Of a stretch of 64,000 bases of DNA, positions 52,333 to 61,181 are shown one piece after another; the stretch's first letter is position 1, and the number at the start of each line of letters is the position of its first letter. The DNA is from Nitrospira sp. SG-bin2 (GTDB lineage Bacteria > Nitrospirota > Nitrospiria > Nitrospirales > Nitrospiraceae). The stretch lies in contig LVWT01000057.1 of assembly GCA_002083405.1 (NCBI GenBank), forward strand, positions 1 through 64,000, given 5' to 3'. A program made the translations under genes and the position numbers. The notes below the pieces were generated by a model. The model saw only the letters and a program-made list of their open reading frames with translations. It was not told the DNA's origin and made no database searches.

Positions 52333-54036
52333 CTACTCACCAGACGTTGGACGCATGTCGCGGATACGTAACTGAATCCGATCTTCCCCGTTCCAATGGT
52401 TCCATTCAGGCGTGAACGCCACATCCACCGGCGTCCTGAGCGAGAGGCCCTGCGCTTCGAGCGATTTCATGCCGAATCCGATCCCGTCGAACGCCGGGGA
52501 TCGCCCCTGGCGAAGCGTCATCTTGAGATGTTTCTCGCCCACGACACGAGCGTTCATAATCTCCAGCCGCCTCCCCGCAAACATCGGTTCCGGATTGCCG
52601 GCCCCGAAAGGATGCAGCGAACCGATTTCATGCAGGAGGCGGTGCGTGACTTCGTCCAAGCGCACTTCGGAATCGACGTGCAGCGAGGGAACATGCCCGG
52701 TTGAGCGCGCCCACTGGCTCGCCGCCGCAGCAAACCGCTCGGAAAATTCAGACAAGCGGTCTTCATGAACGGTTACCCCTGCGGCGCTGGGATGCCCGCC
52801 GAACGCCACAAGCAGATCACGGCAAGATGCCAGGCCTTGGTAGAGATCAAAACCGGGAATGGTACGGGCCGACCCCTTGCCGACCCCCTGCTCATTGACG
52901 GCGATCACAATGGCCGGACGGTGAAACCGTTCGACGAGACGCGCCGCCACAATGCCGACTACGCCCAGGTGCCAACGGCGAGAGGCCACCACGAGAGCGC
53001 CGGGGAGATCACCAGACTCCACCACGGCAAGCGCCTCCCGCATGATCTCAGCTTCGAGCTGTTGCCGAGTCCGATTCAAGTGGTCGAGTTCATCGGCCAA
53101 CTGTTTCGCATCCGACTCTGACTCCGTCGTGAGCAACTGGACCCCCTTTATCGCCTCATCCATTCGGCCTGCTGCGTTCAGCCGGGGGGCCAGTTTGAAT
53201 GCAATGGTCTCTGCCGTGCAGGGCTTTGTCACCCCGGACACCTGTTTCAACGCCCTGATCCCGCACCGAGCCCCGCGGGAAATTTGCGCCAGCCCGTCGC
53301 GAACAAAGGTCCGGTTTTCATCTTGCAGCGGCACGACATCGGCAATGGTGGAGAGCGCGACCAAATCCAAAAGCGACTCCAACGTGACCGATCCAGGTCC
53401 ATACGTCGCCTCATACGCACCGGCCACTTTGTACGCCAGCCCGCCGGAGCACAAACCACGGAACGGATAGCGCGCATCGCGCCGATGGGGATTCATGACG
53501 GCCAGCGCCGGAGGCAGATCCTCATCGGTCTGGTGATGGTCCGTGACGATCACGTCGAGTCCCAATTGATTGGCCACCGCAATCTCATGATGCGACGTGG
53601 TCCCGCAATCTGACGTCACCAGCAGCGTGACACCCTCGCCTGCCAGCTTCCGGATCGCGCCTTCGTTCAATCCATACCCTTCGCGGACTCGATGCGGGAC
53701 ATACGCAGAGGCATTGGCGCCCATCCCTCGGAAGAACGACAGGTAAATGCTGGTCGCCGACATACCGTCGACATCGTAGTCGCCATAAAAACAGATCCGT
53801 TCCTGCCGGAGTATCGCCCGGTGGAGGCGTTCGACGGCCTTGCCCATATCGGGAATCAAAAAGGGATCGTGGGTTTTTCCGGAAGACATCCAGGCTGTCG
53901 CTTCATCGAGCGTGGTCACGCCACGAGCCATCAACAGCGACGCTGTGGCTGAAGAAATCGATAGCGCCTGGGCCAGGGCCGCCCGTTGAGTCGGATCAAT
54001 ATCGCGAAAGATCCAGAGTTTCGAGTGCATCCTCAC
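52333..54036 (-). CDS. recJ: Single-stranded-DNA exonuclease RecJ
   Basis: 567 residues of the DHH family. The metal motifs are YGDYDVDGMSA and VTDHHQTDED; the DHHA1 part has AFGGHPSAAG, and a C-terminal OB domain follows. It degrades ssDNA 5' to 3' in recombination and mismatch repair. It is probably cotranscribed with the downstream rsh. Confidence 0.95.
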   Translation of the reverse strand: MRMHSKLWIFRDIDPTQRAALAQALSISSATASLLMARGVTTLDEATAWMSSGKTHDPFLIPDMGKAVERLHRAILRQERICFYGDYDVDGMSATSIYLSFFRGMGANASAYVPHRVREGYGLNEGAIRKLAGEGVTLLVTSDCGTTSHHEIAVANQLGLDVIVTDHHQTDEDLPPALAVMNPHRRDARYPFRGLCSGGLAYKVAGAYEATYGPGSVTLESLLDLVALSTIADVVPLQDENRTFVRDGLAQISRGARCGIRALKQVSGVTKPCTAETIAFKLAPRLNAAGRMDEAIKGVQLLTTESESDAKQLADELDHLNRTRQQLEAEIMREALAVVESGDLPGALVVASRRWHLGVVGIVAARLVERFHRPAIVIAVNEQGVGKGSARTIPGFDLYQGLASCRDLLVAFGGHPSAAGVTVHEDRLSEFSERFAAAASQWARSTGHVPSLHVDSEVRLDEVTHRLLHEIGSLHPFGAGNPEPMFAGRRLEIMNARVVGEKHLKMTLRQGRSPAFDGIGFGMKSLEAQGLSLRTPVDVAFTPEWNHWNGEDRIQLRIRDMRPTSGE

Positions 54037-54223
54037 CTCGTGACGGGCGTCGGTCTATGTGGACATGCGTTTGCCGGGAATCACCTTACAGTATTCACAT
54101 GAATCATACGGAGTTACGGGGATGGTAATGGCTCCCCTTCCTGTTGTCAAACCGATCGTGCCGACACGGTCTCCCCGGTCTGCCTGGAAAAGCGCACTGC
54201 CGGCTGGATGACAGGAAAATGGC

Positions 54224-54264
<41 letters not shown>

Positions 54265-54288
54265 GAGGGAATAGGAACCGGTGGTTGG

Positions 54289-54486
54289 CTATTCCCCTCC
54301 CTTTTGGACGTAGTTCTTCACGAATTCTTCGGCGTTCTTTTCAAGCACGTCGTCGATTTCATCAACAAGCTTATCGATATCTTCCTTCAGCTTCTTGCCG
54401 GCCTCGACGACTTTGGGATTGGCCTTGACCTCATCTTTGGCCTGAGGGTCGCGTTTCGGCTCCTGTTTGCGCTCCTGTTTTTCCAT
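54289..54486 (-). CDS. pup: Prokaryotic ubiquitin-like protein Pup
   Basis: 65 residues. The C-terminal half EIDDVLEKNAEEFVKNYVQKGGE is the classic Pup signature and the N-terminal half is charged and disordered. It ends in GGE, so PafA could ligate it without deamidation by Dop. Pup tags proteins for the Mpa/ARC-20S proteasome. None of those partners is in the window. GGAGGTG lies 6 bases upstream of the ATG. It is distinct from the UBact proteins reported in some Nitrospirota, which end differently. Confidence 0.92.
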   Translation of the reverse strand: MEKQERKQEPKRDPQAKDEVKANPKVVEAGKKLKEDIDKLVDEIDDVLEKNAEEFVKNYVQKGGE

Positions 54487-54621
54487 TCGAGCACCTCCAA
54501 TATGATTCGGAGCACCTCTCGTGGATCAACGCTGCGCGTGATCCCCTGCTGTCAACTTACTCCAGGCCCTGCAAACCCGTCAAGGCAAGGCCCAAAATCT
54601 CGCTTCGCTCGTTGAGGACAA

Positions 54622-54775
54622 GAGCTGATGGCTGATAGCCAATGGCACGGCACTGAACCGGATAGTTGCGACTTGATAATATTGAAATGCATCTGAGAGC
54701 CCTAGCACTCACAATCTCTAAATCTGCACCGCCCATCTGCTATCAGCCATACGCCATCGGCTCTTCGAGGATCGA
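54622..54775. repeat. Compound intergenic repeat
   Basis: AGAGCTGATGGCTGATAGCC, ACTCACAATCTC and CTATCAGCCATACGCCATC modules between hppA and pup. Confidence 0.6.
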
Positions 54776-54780
54776 CGCAA

Positions 54781-56835
54781 TCAGACGATCAGCGACACGA
54801 TCAGCAGCGCGACGATGTTGATGACCTTGATCATCGGATTCACCGCCGGTCCGGCCGTATCTTTATACGGATCGCCCACTGTATCGCCGGTGACGGCCGC
54901 CTTGTGCGTGTCCGTCCCCTTCAACCCCTGCTCTTCAATAAACTTCTTCGCATTATCCCAGGCGCCGCCACCGCTTGTCATCGAGATCGCCACGAACAAC
55001 CCCGTCACAATGCTGCCGACCAGCACACCACCGAGCGCCTGCGGCCCGAGAACCAGCCCGACGATCACGGGCGAGATTACCGGAATCAGCCCGGGCACCA
55101 TCATTTTTTGAATCGCCGCCTTCGTCACGATATCGACACAGGTACCGTACTCCGGCTTGCCGGTCCCTTCCATAATACCCTTGATCTCCCGGAACTGCCT
55201 CCGGACTTCTTCCACAATCAAACCACCCGCTTCACCGACGGCCCTCATACAGAGCGAGCCAAAGATAAACGGCAGCATGCCGCCCAAGAACAATCCGACC
55301 AGCACCTTGGGATTGGACAGATCGAACGCCGCCAGCGCCGGATTGTGCGCCGCGACTTCACGGGAATATTCCGCAAACAGCACCACCGCCGCCAACCCGG
55401 CTGAGCCGATCGCATAGCCCTTCGTCACGGCCTTGGTCGTGTTGCCGACCGCATCGAGCGGGTCCGTGATATCGCGCACGGCTTTGCCCAAATGCGACAT
55501 TTCAGCAATTCCGCCTGCGTTATCCGTAATCGGACCGAATGCATCGATCGCCACGACGATCCCGGCCATCGAAAGCATCGACACCGCCGCCACAGCCACA
55601 CCATACAAGCCGCCAGACTCCGCGCCGCCGCACACCCAAAAGCTGCCCAAAATCGCCGCTGCAATCACCACCACCGGCGCCGCCGTCGACTGCATGCCGA
55701 CCGCCAGACCTGCGATGATATTTGTCGCATGGCCGGTTTCACTGGCCTTCGAAATGTACTGCACCGGCTCATAGCTCTTCGACGTGTAGTAATCGGTGAT
55801 GAACACCAGCGCCAAGGTCACGATCAATCCGATCAGCGCCGCCATATAATAGCTCATCCCACTGACCCCGCCGACGCCGTTCATGATCGACGACGTAATG
55901 GGATAGAATGCGATAGCCGCGATGCCGCCGGCCACGAACAAGCCCTTGTACAGAGCCGTCATGATCTCGCCACCCTCACTCACCTTCACAAACAAGATCC
56001 CGATAATCGTCGCGAAGATCGTCACGCCGCCCAGTGCGAGCGGATAGAGAATCGGCGCGCTCGCCCCCTTGAACATGGTAAAGGCCAAGACCATCGCCGC
56101 GACCGTCGTCACGGCATAGGTTTCAAACAGGTCCGCGGCCATGCCGGCGCAATCGCCGACGTTGTCGCCGACGTTGTCCGCGATCACAGCCGGATTGCGA
56201 GGATCGTCTTCAGGGATACCGGCTTCCACTTTTCCGACGAGATCCGCGCCCACGTCTGCCGCCTTGGTATAGATACCGCCACCGACCCGGGCGAAGACCG
56301 AGATCAAACTGCCGCCGAACCCGAGACTGAGCAACGCGTGAATGGCTTTCTCTTGCCCGGCCACCGATTGCGCGATCATATAGAAGGTCGTGATGGCCAA
56401 CAGTCCCAGACCGATCAGCAACAAACCGGTCACCGCACCCCCTCGAAACGCGACGGTCAAGGCGGCGTTCATACCGTCATGAGCCGCTTGGGCTGTCCGC
56501 ACATTCGCACGCACCGCGATGATCATGCCGACATAGCCGGCGATTGACGAAGCGCCAGCGCCGACCAGAAATCCGATCGCCGTCAACAGGCCGAATTTAT
56601 CGGAGACGGCCCCTGCGCCCCAGAGCAGGACGAACAGCACAGCCGCCACCATCCCCACCGTCCGGTACTGCCGATTCATATAAGCGCTGGCGCCCTCCTG
56701 AATGGCCTTCGCAATTTCCTGCATCTTCGCGTTACCCGCGTTGAGCTTGAACACCCACATGGCCAAATAGAGGCCATACGCAATGCCGGCCACGGCCGCG
56801 ATCAATGCAAACGTAACAATCGATGAATCACTCAC
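54781..56835 (-). CDS. hppA: Membrane-bound proton-pumping pyrophosphatase
   Basis: 684 residues with about 16 membrane segments. The pyrophosphate/metal motif DNVGDNVGDCAGMAADLFET, the GGIAEM segment and the C-terminal TGDTVGDPYKDTAGPA are conserved. The sequence GNTTKAVTKGYAIGSA places Lys where K+-dependent enzymes have Ala, so this is the K+-independent, H+-translocating class. It couples PPi hydrolysis to proton export, saving energy in a low-energy lifestyle. Confidence 0.95.
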   Translation of the reverse strand: MSDSSIVTFALIAAVAGIAYGLYLAMWVFKLNAGNAKMQEIAKAIQEGASAYMNRQYRTVGMVAAVLFVLLWGAGAVSDKFGLLTAIGFLVGAGASSIAGYVGMIIAVRANVRTAQAAHDGMNAALTVAFRGGAVTGLLLIGLGLLAITTFYMIAQSVAGQEKAIHALLSLGFGGSLISVFARVGGGIYTKAADVGADLVGKVEAGIPEDDPRNPAVIADNVGDNVGDCAGMAADLFETYAVTTVAAMVLAFTMFKGASAPILYPLALGGVTIFATIIGILFVKVSEGGEIMTALYKGLFVAGGIAAIAFYPITSSIMNGVGGVSGMSYYMAALIGLIVTLALVFITDYYTSKSYEPVQYISKASETGHATNIIAGLAVGMQSTAAPVVVIAAAILGSFWVCGGAESGGLYGVAVAAVSMLSMAGIVVAIDAFGPITDNAGGIAEMSHLGKAVRDITDPLDAVGNTTKAVTKGYAIGSAGLAAVVLFAEYSREVAAHNPALAAFDLSNPKVLVGLFLGGMLPFIFGSLCMRAVGEAGGLIVEEVRRQFREIKGIMEGTGKPEYGTCVDIVTKAAIQKMMVPGLIPVISPVIVGLVLGPQALGGVLVGSIVTGLFVAISMTSGGGAWDNAKKFIEEQGLKGTDTHKAAVTGDTVGDPYKDTAGPAVNPMIKVINIVALLIVSLIV

Positions 56836-57065
56836 GGGATACCCTCCTAGTGGATAAACGCATTTCTTATGTCACACGGCTCCCCGTGGCTTCAACCCAT
56901 CCAAAGTACGTGAGGCGAGTGGGGAAACCGTGAAATGGCGCAGGAGCAGCGAGCGGCTAACTGCCTGAAAAGTTGGGCTATTCTATATAGGTAAGCTCCG
57001 AGGATCAAGATGAAATATAAGGCAGCCCCCGTTCATCCTGTCCATGAGAACAGGTCCCGGCGTAA

Positions 57066-57878
57066 CTAGACGAAGACGGTCACGCGCAAGAACGTCGCAG
57101 GTATAGACGTAGTCTCCTGGTTCGGACTTGTGTTTTGGCTGTGAAAGAGCGCCTCCAACTCCCGTTGCAAATCATCGGCCCGGCCATTTTTTTCGGCCGC
57201 GTCGAACGCATTCATGGTAGGCCCATAGTAGAGCCTGAATATGCCAAGCAGCGCAGAGGGCGGGCCGGGATAGTTGAAACGAAACGTCTCTTTGGTGAAC
57301 GAAACCTTCTCAGATGGAATCCCTGCGGCGGCAAATCGCTCAATCACGTTCTGCTCAATCCCCCACGTCATCGGACTGATAAATCCATCCGGCGGTGGCG
57401 GCGAATAGGCGGAGCTGATTTTCAAGATCTGCGCAACCACTGTCGGATCATTGGGAATCCAGTTCCCCATCACAATCCGACCTCCCGGCCTGGTTACGCG
57501 CACCATTTCCTTGGCGACATCGAAGGGCTTGGGGGCAAACATGGCTCCAAAGATGCTCACGGCCAAATCGAACGTCCGATCCTGCAACTCATGCAAGTTT
57601 GTCGCATCGCCTTCCTGAAACCTACAGTTTGTAAGGCCCTGCGCCTGTACCCGCTTGTTCCCGGCCTCAACCAGATTCCTCGCGATGTCTACGCCCAACA
57701 CGTCTGCTCCAAGTCTGGCCTGAGGAACGGCCGTCGTCCCATCACCGCATCCGAGGTCTAACACCTTCTGCCCTTTCGTAATCCCAAAGCTTCTGGCAAG
57801 CGCTTCTCCGCTTTCTCTCATACTCTCTGCAATGCGGGTAAAGTCGCCTTTTTCCCAAAGGGCTTTGTTTGGATTCAT
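57066..57878 (-). CDS. Class I SAM-dependent methyltransferase
   Basis: 270 residues. VLDLGCGDGTTAVP is motif I, VLGVDIARNLVEAG motif II and RPGGRIVMGNWIPND the post-II/III region, as in UbiE/Methyltransf_11 proteins. The substrate is unknown. It is an isolated gene next to an accessory stretch. Confidence 0.85.
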   Translation of the reverse strand: MNPNKALWEKGDFTRIAESMRESGEALARSFGITKGQKVLDLGCGDGTTAVPQARLGADVLGVDIARNLVEAGNKRVQAQGLTNCRFQEGDATNLHELQDRTFDLAVSIFGAMFAPKPFDVAKEMVRVTRPGGRIVMGNWIPNDPTVVAQILKISSAYSPPPPDGFISPMTWGIEQNVIERFAAAGIPSEKVSFTKETFRFNYPGPPSALLGIFRLYYGPTMNAFDAAEKNGRADDLQRELEALFHSQNTSPNQETTSIPATFLRVTVFV

Positions 57879-58115
57879 GGCAGTCTTCAGACTCCTGTGA
57901 TGATGCTCGCCGTACTGCGCCGGATGTCCGTACTAGCGACAGGCCGGCTCTTCACCCACCGCAGCACGAATTATATGTGAGACAAATAGAAGATGCTACG
58001 TCTCCATATTGTCAGAGAGCTGGCCCGATCACGACGGGCTTCCTCTCCCGAGAGGCAAAGAACAGGTTTACGCCGTAAGCCGACTTTGTTATAGTCCGCG
58101 CAGACGGAGCGGCTG

Positions 58116-58370
58116 ATGGAATTTGAACCGAGCTATATCGTGATCGACGGGCAGACCTTCAGCAAGGCAAAGCTGGCGTTGGACAATCATGTCTACAAGA
58201 ACTGCCAGATCGACGACTGCGACATCTATTACAGCGGCGGGCAATATGAACTGCTGGACACCCACGTGACCAATTCACGCCTGATCCTGAACCACCCGGC
58301 TAAAGCCATCTACTCGGCGCTCCAAATTTTCAAAATGAAGTCGCCGGGCTCCCGTATCGTCTTCGACTGA
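58116..58370 (+). CDS. Small hypothetical protein
   Basis: 84 residues with alternating strands (SYIVIDGQTFSKAKLALDNHVYKNCQIDDCDIYYSGG), reminiscent of a short beta-helix. No family recognised. It ends 9 bp before the methyltransferase gene and is probably cotranscribed with it. Confidence 0.6.
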   Translation: MEFEPSYIVIDGQTFSKAKLALDNHVYKNCQIDDCDIYYSGGQYELLDTHVTNSRLILNHPAKAIYSALQIFKMKSPGSRIVFD

Positions 58371-58379
58371 TCGTTCCGC

Positions 58380-59066
58380 ATGCCCTACACCTACGACTAC
58401 ACCAGCGTCGCCTCCGGCAACGATAGCGCCTCTGCGCGCTACTGGCGCTTCGCCAAAATGACGCTGACGCGCTGGACGAGAGCCAAGACCTTCGTCTTCG
58501 ACGGTCAGTCCTATCCCTATCTCTATCACTTCTGTAACAAGACCTGGAAAAACGAGCGTGGCGTCGAGATCCCGATCTTCCGGGAGATCCTGCTTCGCCA
58601 TCAGACCGAACGCATTCTAGAGCTGGGCAACGTGCTCGCGCACTATGTTCCGATCCACCATGATGTGGTCGATAAGTACGAAGTCGCGCCCGGTGTCATC
58701 AACCAGGATGTCATCGAGTTTGCTCCGGTAGAACGCTATGACCTGATTCTGAGCATCTCGACGCTGGAGCATGTGGGATGGGACGAGGAGCCGCGAGAGC
58801 CGGCCAAGCTACTGCGCGCCATCGAGCATCTTCGAGACCGCTGCCTCGCCCCAGGCGGACAGATCGTGGTGAGCCTGCCGGTCGGCTACAACAAGTTTTT
58901 CGACGGGCTGCTCCGCGACGGCAAGAGCCCCTTCACCACACAACACTTTCTCAAGCGGATCTCAAAGCGGAACTACTGGGTGGAGTCGGATTGGAACGGG
59001 TGCAAGGACGCGACCTACGGCCGATTCGTCGCCCATGCTATCTGCATTGGAATCATCCGGGGATAG
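58380..59066 (+). CDS. SAM methyltransferase-like protein
   Basis: 228 residues. RILELGNVLAHY replaces the usual glycine-rich loop, ILSISTLEHVGWDE is the motif after strand 4, and LAPGGQIVVSLPVG strand 5. The C-terminus has aromatic residues (NYWVESDWNGCKDATYG). It looks like a class I methyltransferase with a weakened SAM loop. The substrate may be a polysaccharide or lipid, as in many such cell-surface operons, but there is no neighbour to support that. Confidence 0.72.
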   Translation: MPYTYDYTSVASGNDSASARYWRFAKMTLTRWTRAKTFVFDGQSYPYLYHFCNKTWKNERGVEIPIFREILLRHQTERILELGNVLAHYVPIHHDVVDKYEVAPGVINQDVIEFAPVERYDLILSISTLEHVGWDEEPREPAKLLRAIEHLRDRCLAPGGQIVVSLPVGYNKFFDGLLRDGKSPFTTQHFLKRISKRNYWVESDWNGCKDATYGRFVAHAICIGIIRG

Positions 59067-59158
59067 CGCCAGGCTCAAGATCGAGTTGTCTTGCCGATCA
59101 GAACTCAGCGGGCCTGGAGCGAAGCGGAAAGCGCCGCTGCAGTCTATTGTCAGTCGAT

Positions 59159-59680
59159 TTACCATACGACCGCCAACTCATCATGCTTCTCAAGCAGCTC
59201 TTCTGTAGGCCCGTTGTGCTCGGGCGCAAGAACGCATCGGGCACCAGCCACGCCTGCCCGACAGGCTTCGGCCAACGATATCAGCGCATTCAGACGTTGA
59301 TCACGCTCTTCGGTCACCAGACTCTCAGGAAAGGTCAGGTTGTTCCAGAACACGAACTCTACTTCGAGCATCGCCGCCTCCGCGTCAACCCAAAGATAGA
59401 TCTGAAGATGCCGCGCCGTACCGACAGCGGACTGCAAAGAATGCTGGCAGCTGCGGCTCTGCATGGATTGGAAACGGGAACGCCAGCTTGCGTCGAACGA
59501 CTCAGGGCACTCGAGCGTCTCATCACCGAAGTAGACGACCTCCAAGGTAGGCAATCCGCCGAGCGCGGCCATCACTGCGAGCAACTGCAACAGCGGAAGA
59601 CCGATCACGAAGATCTCGGTGGCAGCACCATCGTACTCAGCCAAAAGATGCTTCGCGCTTTCCCAAGTTGGCCTACTCAT
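59159..59680 (-). CDS. Hypothetical protein
   Basis: 173 residues, no signal peptide or membrane anchor beyond one moderately hydrophobic helix (FVIGLPLLQLLAVMAALGG). A strand-helix pattern is visible (LPTLEVVYFG, ARHLQIYLWVDAEAAMLEVEFVFWNN). No family recognised. It lies in the accessory stretch at 59-61 kb. Confidence 0.5.
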   Translation of the reverse strand: MSRPTWESAKHLLAEYDGAATEIFVIGLPLLQLLAVMAALGGLPTLEVVYFGDETLECPESFDASWRSRFQSMQSRSCQHSLQSAVGTARHLQIYLWVDAEAAMLEVEFVFWNNLTFPESLVTEERDQRLNALISLAEACRAGVAGARCVLAPEHNGPTEELLEKHDELAVVW

Positions 59681-59801
59681 GTCCGCCTAACATCCCAGCT
59701 CAGAGGCGACGCGCCAACGCTCATGCTTTGGCAGTTTATCCATCACCGTTCGCTGCAACCATATGCTACACGTGCGATATCGAACAGAACTCCCGCAAAG
59801 C

Positions 59802-60218
59802 TTATAGGCATTGCGCCGGTAGCTCTCCGCTGATGGTCCATATCTCAAAGCTATCTACCAAGTGATTCGCGCCGATGGAAAGATCAACACGCAGTCTTTG
59901 GTTACAAGGGAAGCCATCAAGATCGCGATAGCACCTTGCGCCGTCGCACACGAACTCATGCCGCAAAAGCTCTGCCTTTGCTGCATCTAACGACTGACCG
60001 ACAACACCCCAGCGTGCGACAGCAGTTTTAAATGCCTCCGCGTTCGCATAGTGCTCGGGACTCGAACACGCCTGCATCAACAGCACGAAGGCGATTAGGA
60101 CAATCCCGTTGAACACCGCATAACAACTCAACCTCAGTAACGACGTCCACGAGACGCGCTGGGTGCAACTTCGATGGCCCACCACTGTTCGCTTCAGCGC
60201 ATGGCTAGGCCACATCAT
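59802..60218 (-). CDS. Small putative lipoprotein
   Basis: At most 138 residues. A hydrophobic segment ends LLMQACSS, a lipobox. The mature part has three more cysteines (EFVCDGARCYRDLDGFPC). No family recognised. The true start may be the second ATG or an internal codon because the first 30 residues are basic and unusual. Confidence 0.5.
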   Translation of the reverse strand: MMWPSHALKRTVVGHRSCTQRVSWTSLLRLSCYAVFNGIVLIAFVLLMQACSSPEHYANAEAFKTAVARWGVVGQSLDAAKAELLRHEFVCDGARCYRDLDGFPCNQRLRVDLSIGANHLVDSFEIWTISGELPAQCL

Positions 60219-60221
60219 CTC

Positions 60222-60476
60222 TCACCCCTCCCTCGGGCCATCCGTGAATCGTGACCTGATGTAATAAGCTCGCTCTGAATCCAGCGCGACCGATGACAAC
60301 TCATGGCCTGACCAGTCCTTGGTCATGAGATGGATGTGCTCCTTCCGGCCTGCCTCCGCGTGCTGAGCGAGTCGTGTGAGTGCGGAGGCCAAGTAGCGCA
60401 CGCCCGCTGGGTCGGCGTGAATGAGAAGCTCACCGCCGTCGTTCGGCAACTCGAAGGTGAGAAGATGGCCCGGCAT
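60222..60476 (-). CDS. Imm32-like immunity protein (tentative)
   Basis: About 84 residues from ATG 60476. LIHADPAGVRYLASALTRLAQHA followed by EHIHLMTKDWSGHELS resembles the Imm32 immunity family of polymorphic-toxin systems. No toxin gene is adjacent. The identification is by motif memory only. Confidence 0.45.
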   Translation of the reverse strand: MPGHLLTFELPNDGGELLIHADPAGVRYLASALTRLAQHAEAGRKEHIHLMTKDWSGHELSSVALDSERAYYIRSRFTDGPREG

Positions 60477-60592
60477 ACGGTGTGGCCTAACTAGGGAACA
60501 CAGGGACCGTGTCTCCCGTCCGAAGAACAATCAATGGTTCCTGGAACTTTTTCAGTGTCAGCACGATTTCTGTTCCTGGCTGGAACGCCTGA

Positions 60593-60892
60593 TTAGCCCT
60601 CTCTCTTTAATCGTTTCCTGATCCACAATGGATTCTTACGACAATCCAATACGGCATGCACATACACGATGTTGTCCTCCACGTTGTAGTAAATGGCGAA
60701 AGGGAACCGCTTGGAGAGGCAACGGTGATGACCATATACAACTTGATGGATTCCGCCGTATACGAGAAGCGAATCGATATCTGAGAATACGCAGTCTAAG
60801 AAGTAGGCCCCAAGACCGGCTTCCCTGCCTTCATAGAAGCGGAAGCCCTGGATGAGATCATCCTGGGCCTCGTCCAGGATCCTGATTTTCAC
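60593..60892 (-). CDS. RelE/ParE-type toxin
   Basis: 99 residues from the GTG that overlaps the antitoxin stop by 4 bp. KIRILDEAQDDLIQGFRFYE is the ParE N-terminus and VYVHAVLDCRKNPLWIRKRL the C-terminal strand and basic end. ParE toxins poison gyrase; RelE toxins cut mRNA; the family call cannot separate the two. Confidence 0.85.
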   Translation of the reverse strand: MKIRILDEAQDDLIQGFRFYEGREAGLGAYFLDCVFSDIDSLLVYGGIHQVVYGHHRCLSKRFPFAIYYNVEDNIVYVHAVLDCRKNPLWIRKRLKREG

Positions 60893-61107
60893 GAGACCTT
60901 GTTTCGAATGTCCGCCTTGGCGGTCTCCCAATCGACGAATTGAGATCGTCCTTCGGCAACGCGTTGGCGGCGCTCATCAAGGATATCTTTGTGCCAGGCG
61001 GGGGACTCGATGGCTTCCGGAGTGCGGGCGATGTCTTCCCACAGAGACTCCATCGCAGCAAGCTTCTCGTGGAGGCTCATGTCTTTGAGAGGGAGATTAA
61101 AAGACAT
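60889..61107 (-). CDS. Addiction-module antitoxin (PF09720-like)
   Basis: 72 residues. LHEKLAAMESLWEDIARTPEAIESPAWHKDIL matches the short putative antitoxins found with ParE-type toxins. It is the upstream gene of the pair. Confidence 0.85.
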   Translation of the reverse strand: MSFNLPLKDMSLHEKLAAMESLWEDIARTPEAIESPAWHKDILDERRQRVAEGRSQFVDWETAKADIRNKVS

Positions 61108-61181
61108 ACGGTCAGTATACCTCAGCGCCGAACAGATTCAAACCCATCAGATATCACGTCTTATCTTTCACGCCTGCCCAG

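Noticed and set aside
54289..54486. UBact instead of Pup
   Set aside because: The C-terminal signature DDVLEKNAEEFVKNYVQKGGE is that of Pup; UBact proteins have a different C-terminal sequence.
55492..56547. Rightward 351-residue open frame opposite hppA
   Set aside because: Antisense shadow of the pyrophosphatase; low-complexity His/Arg composition.
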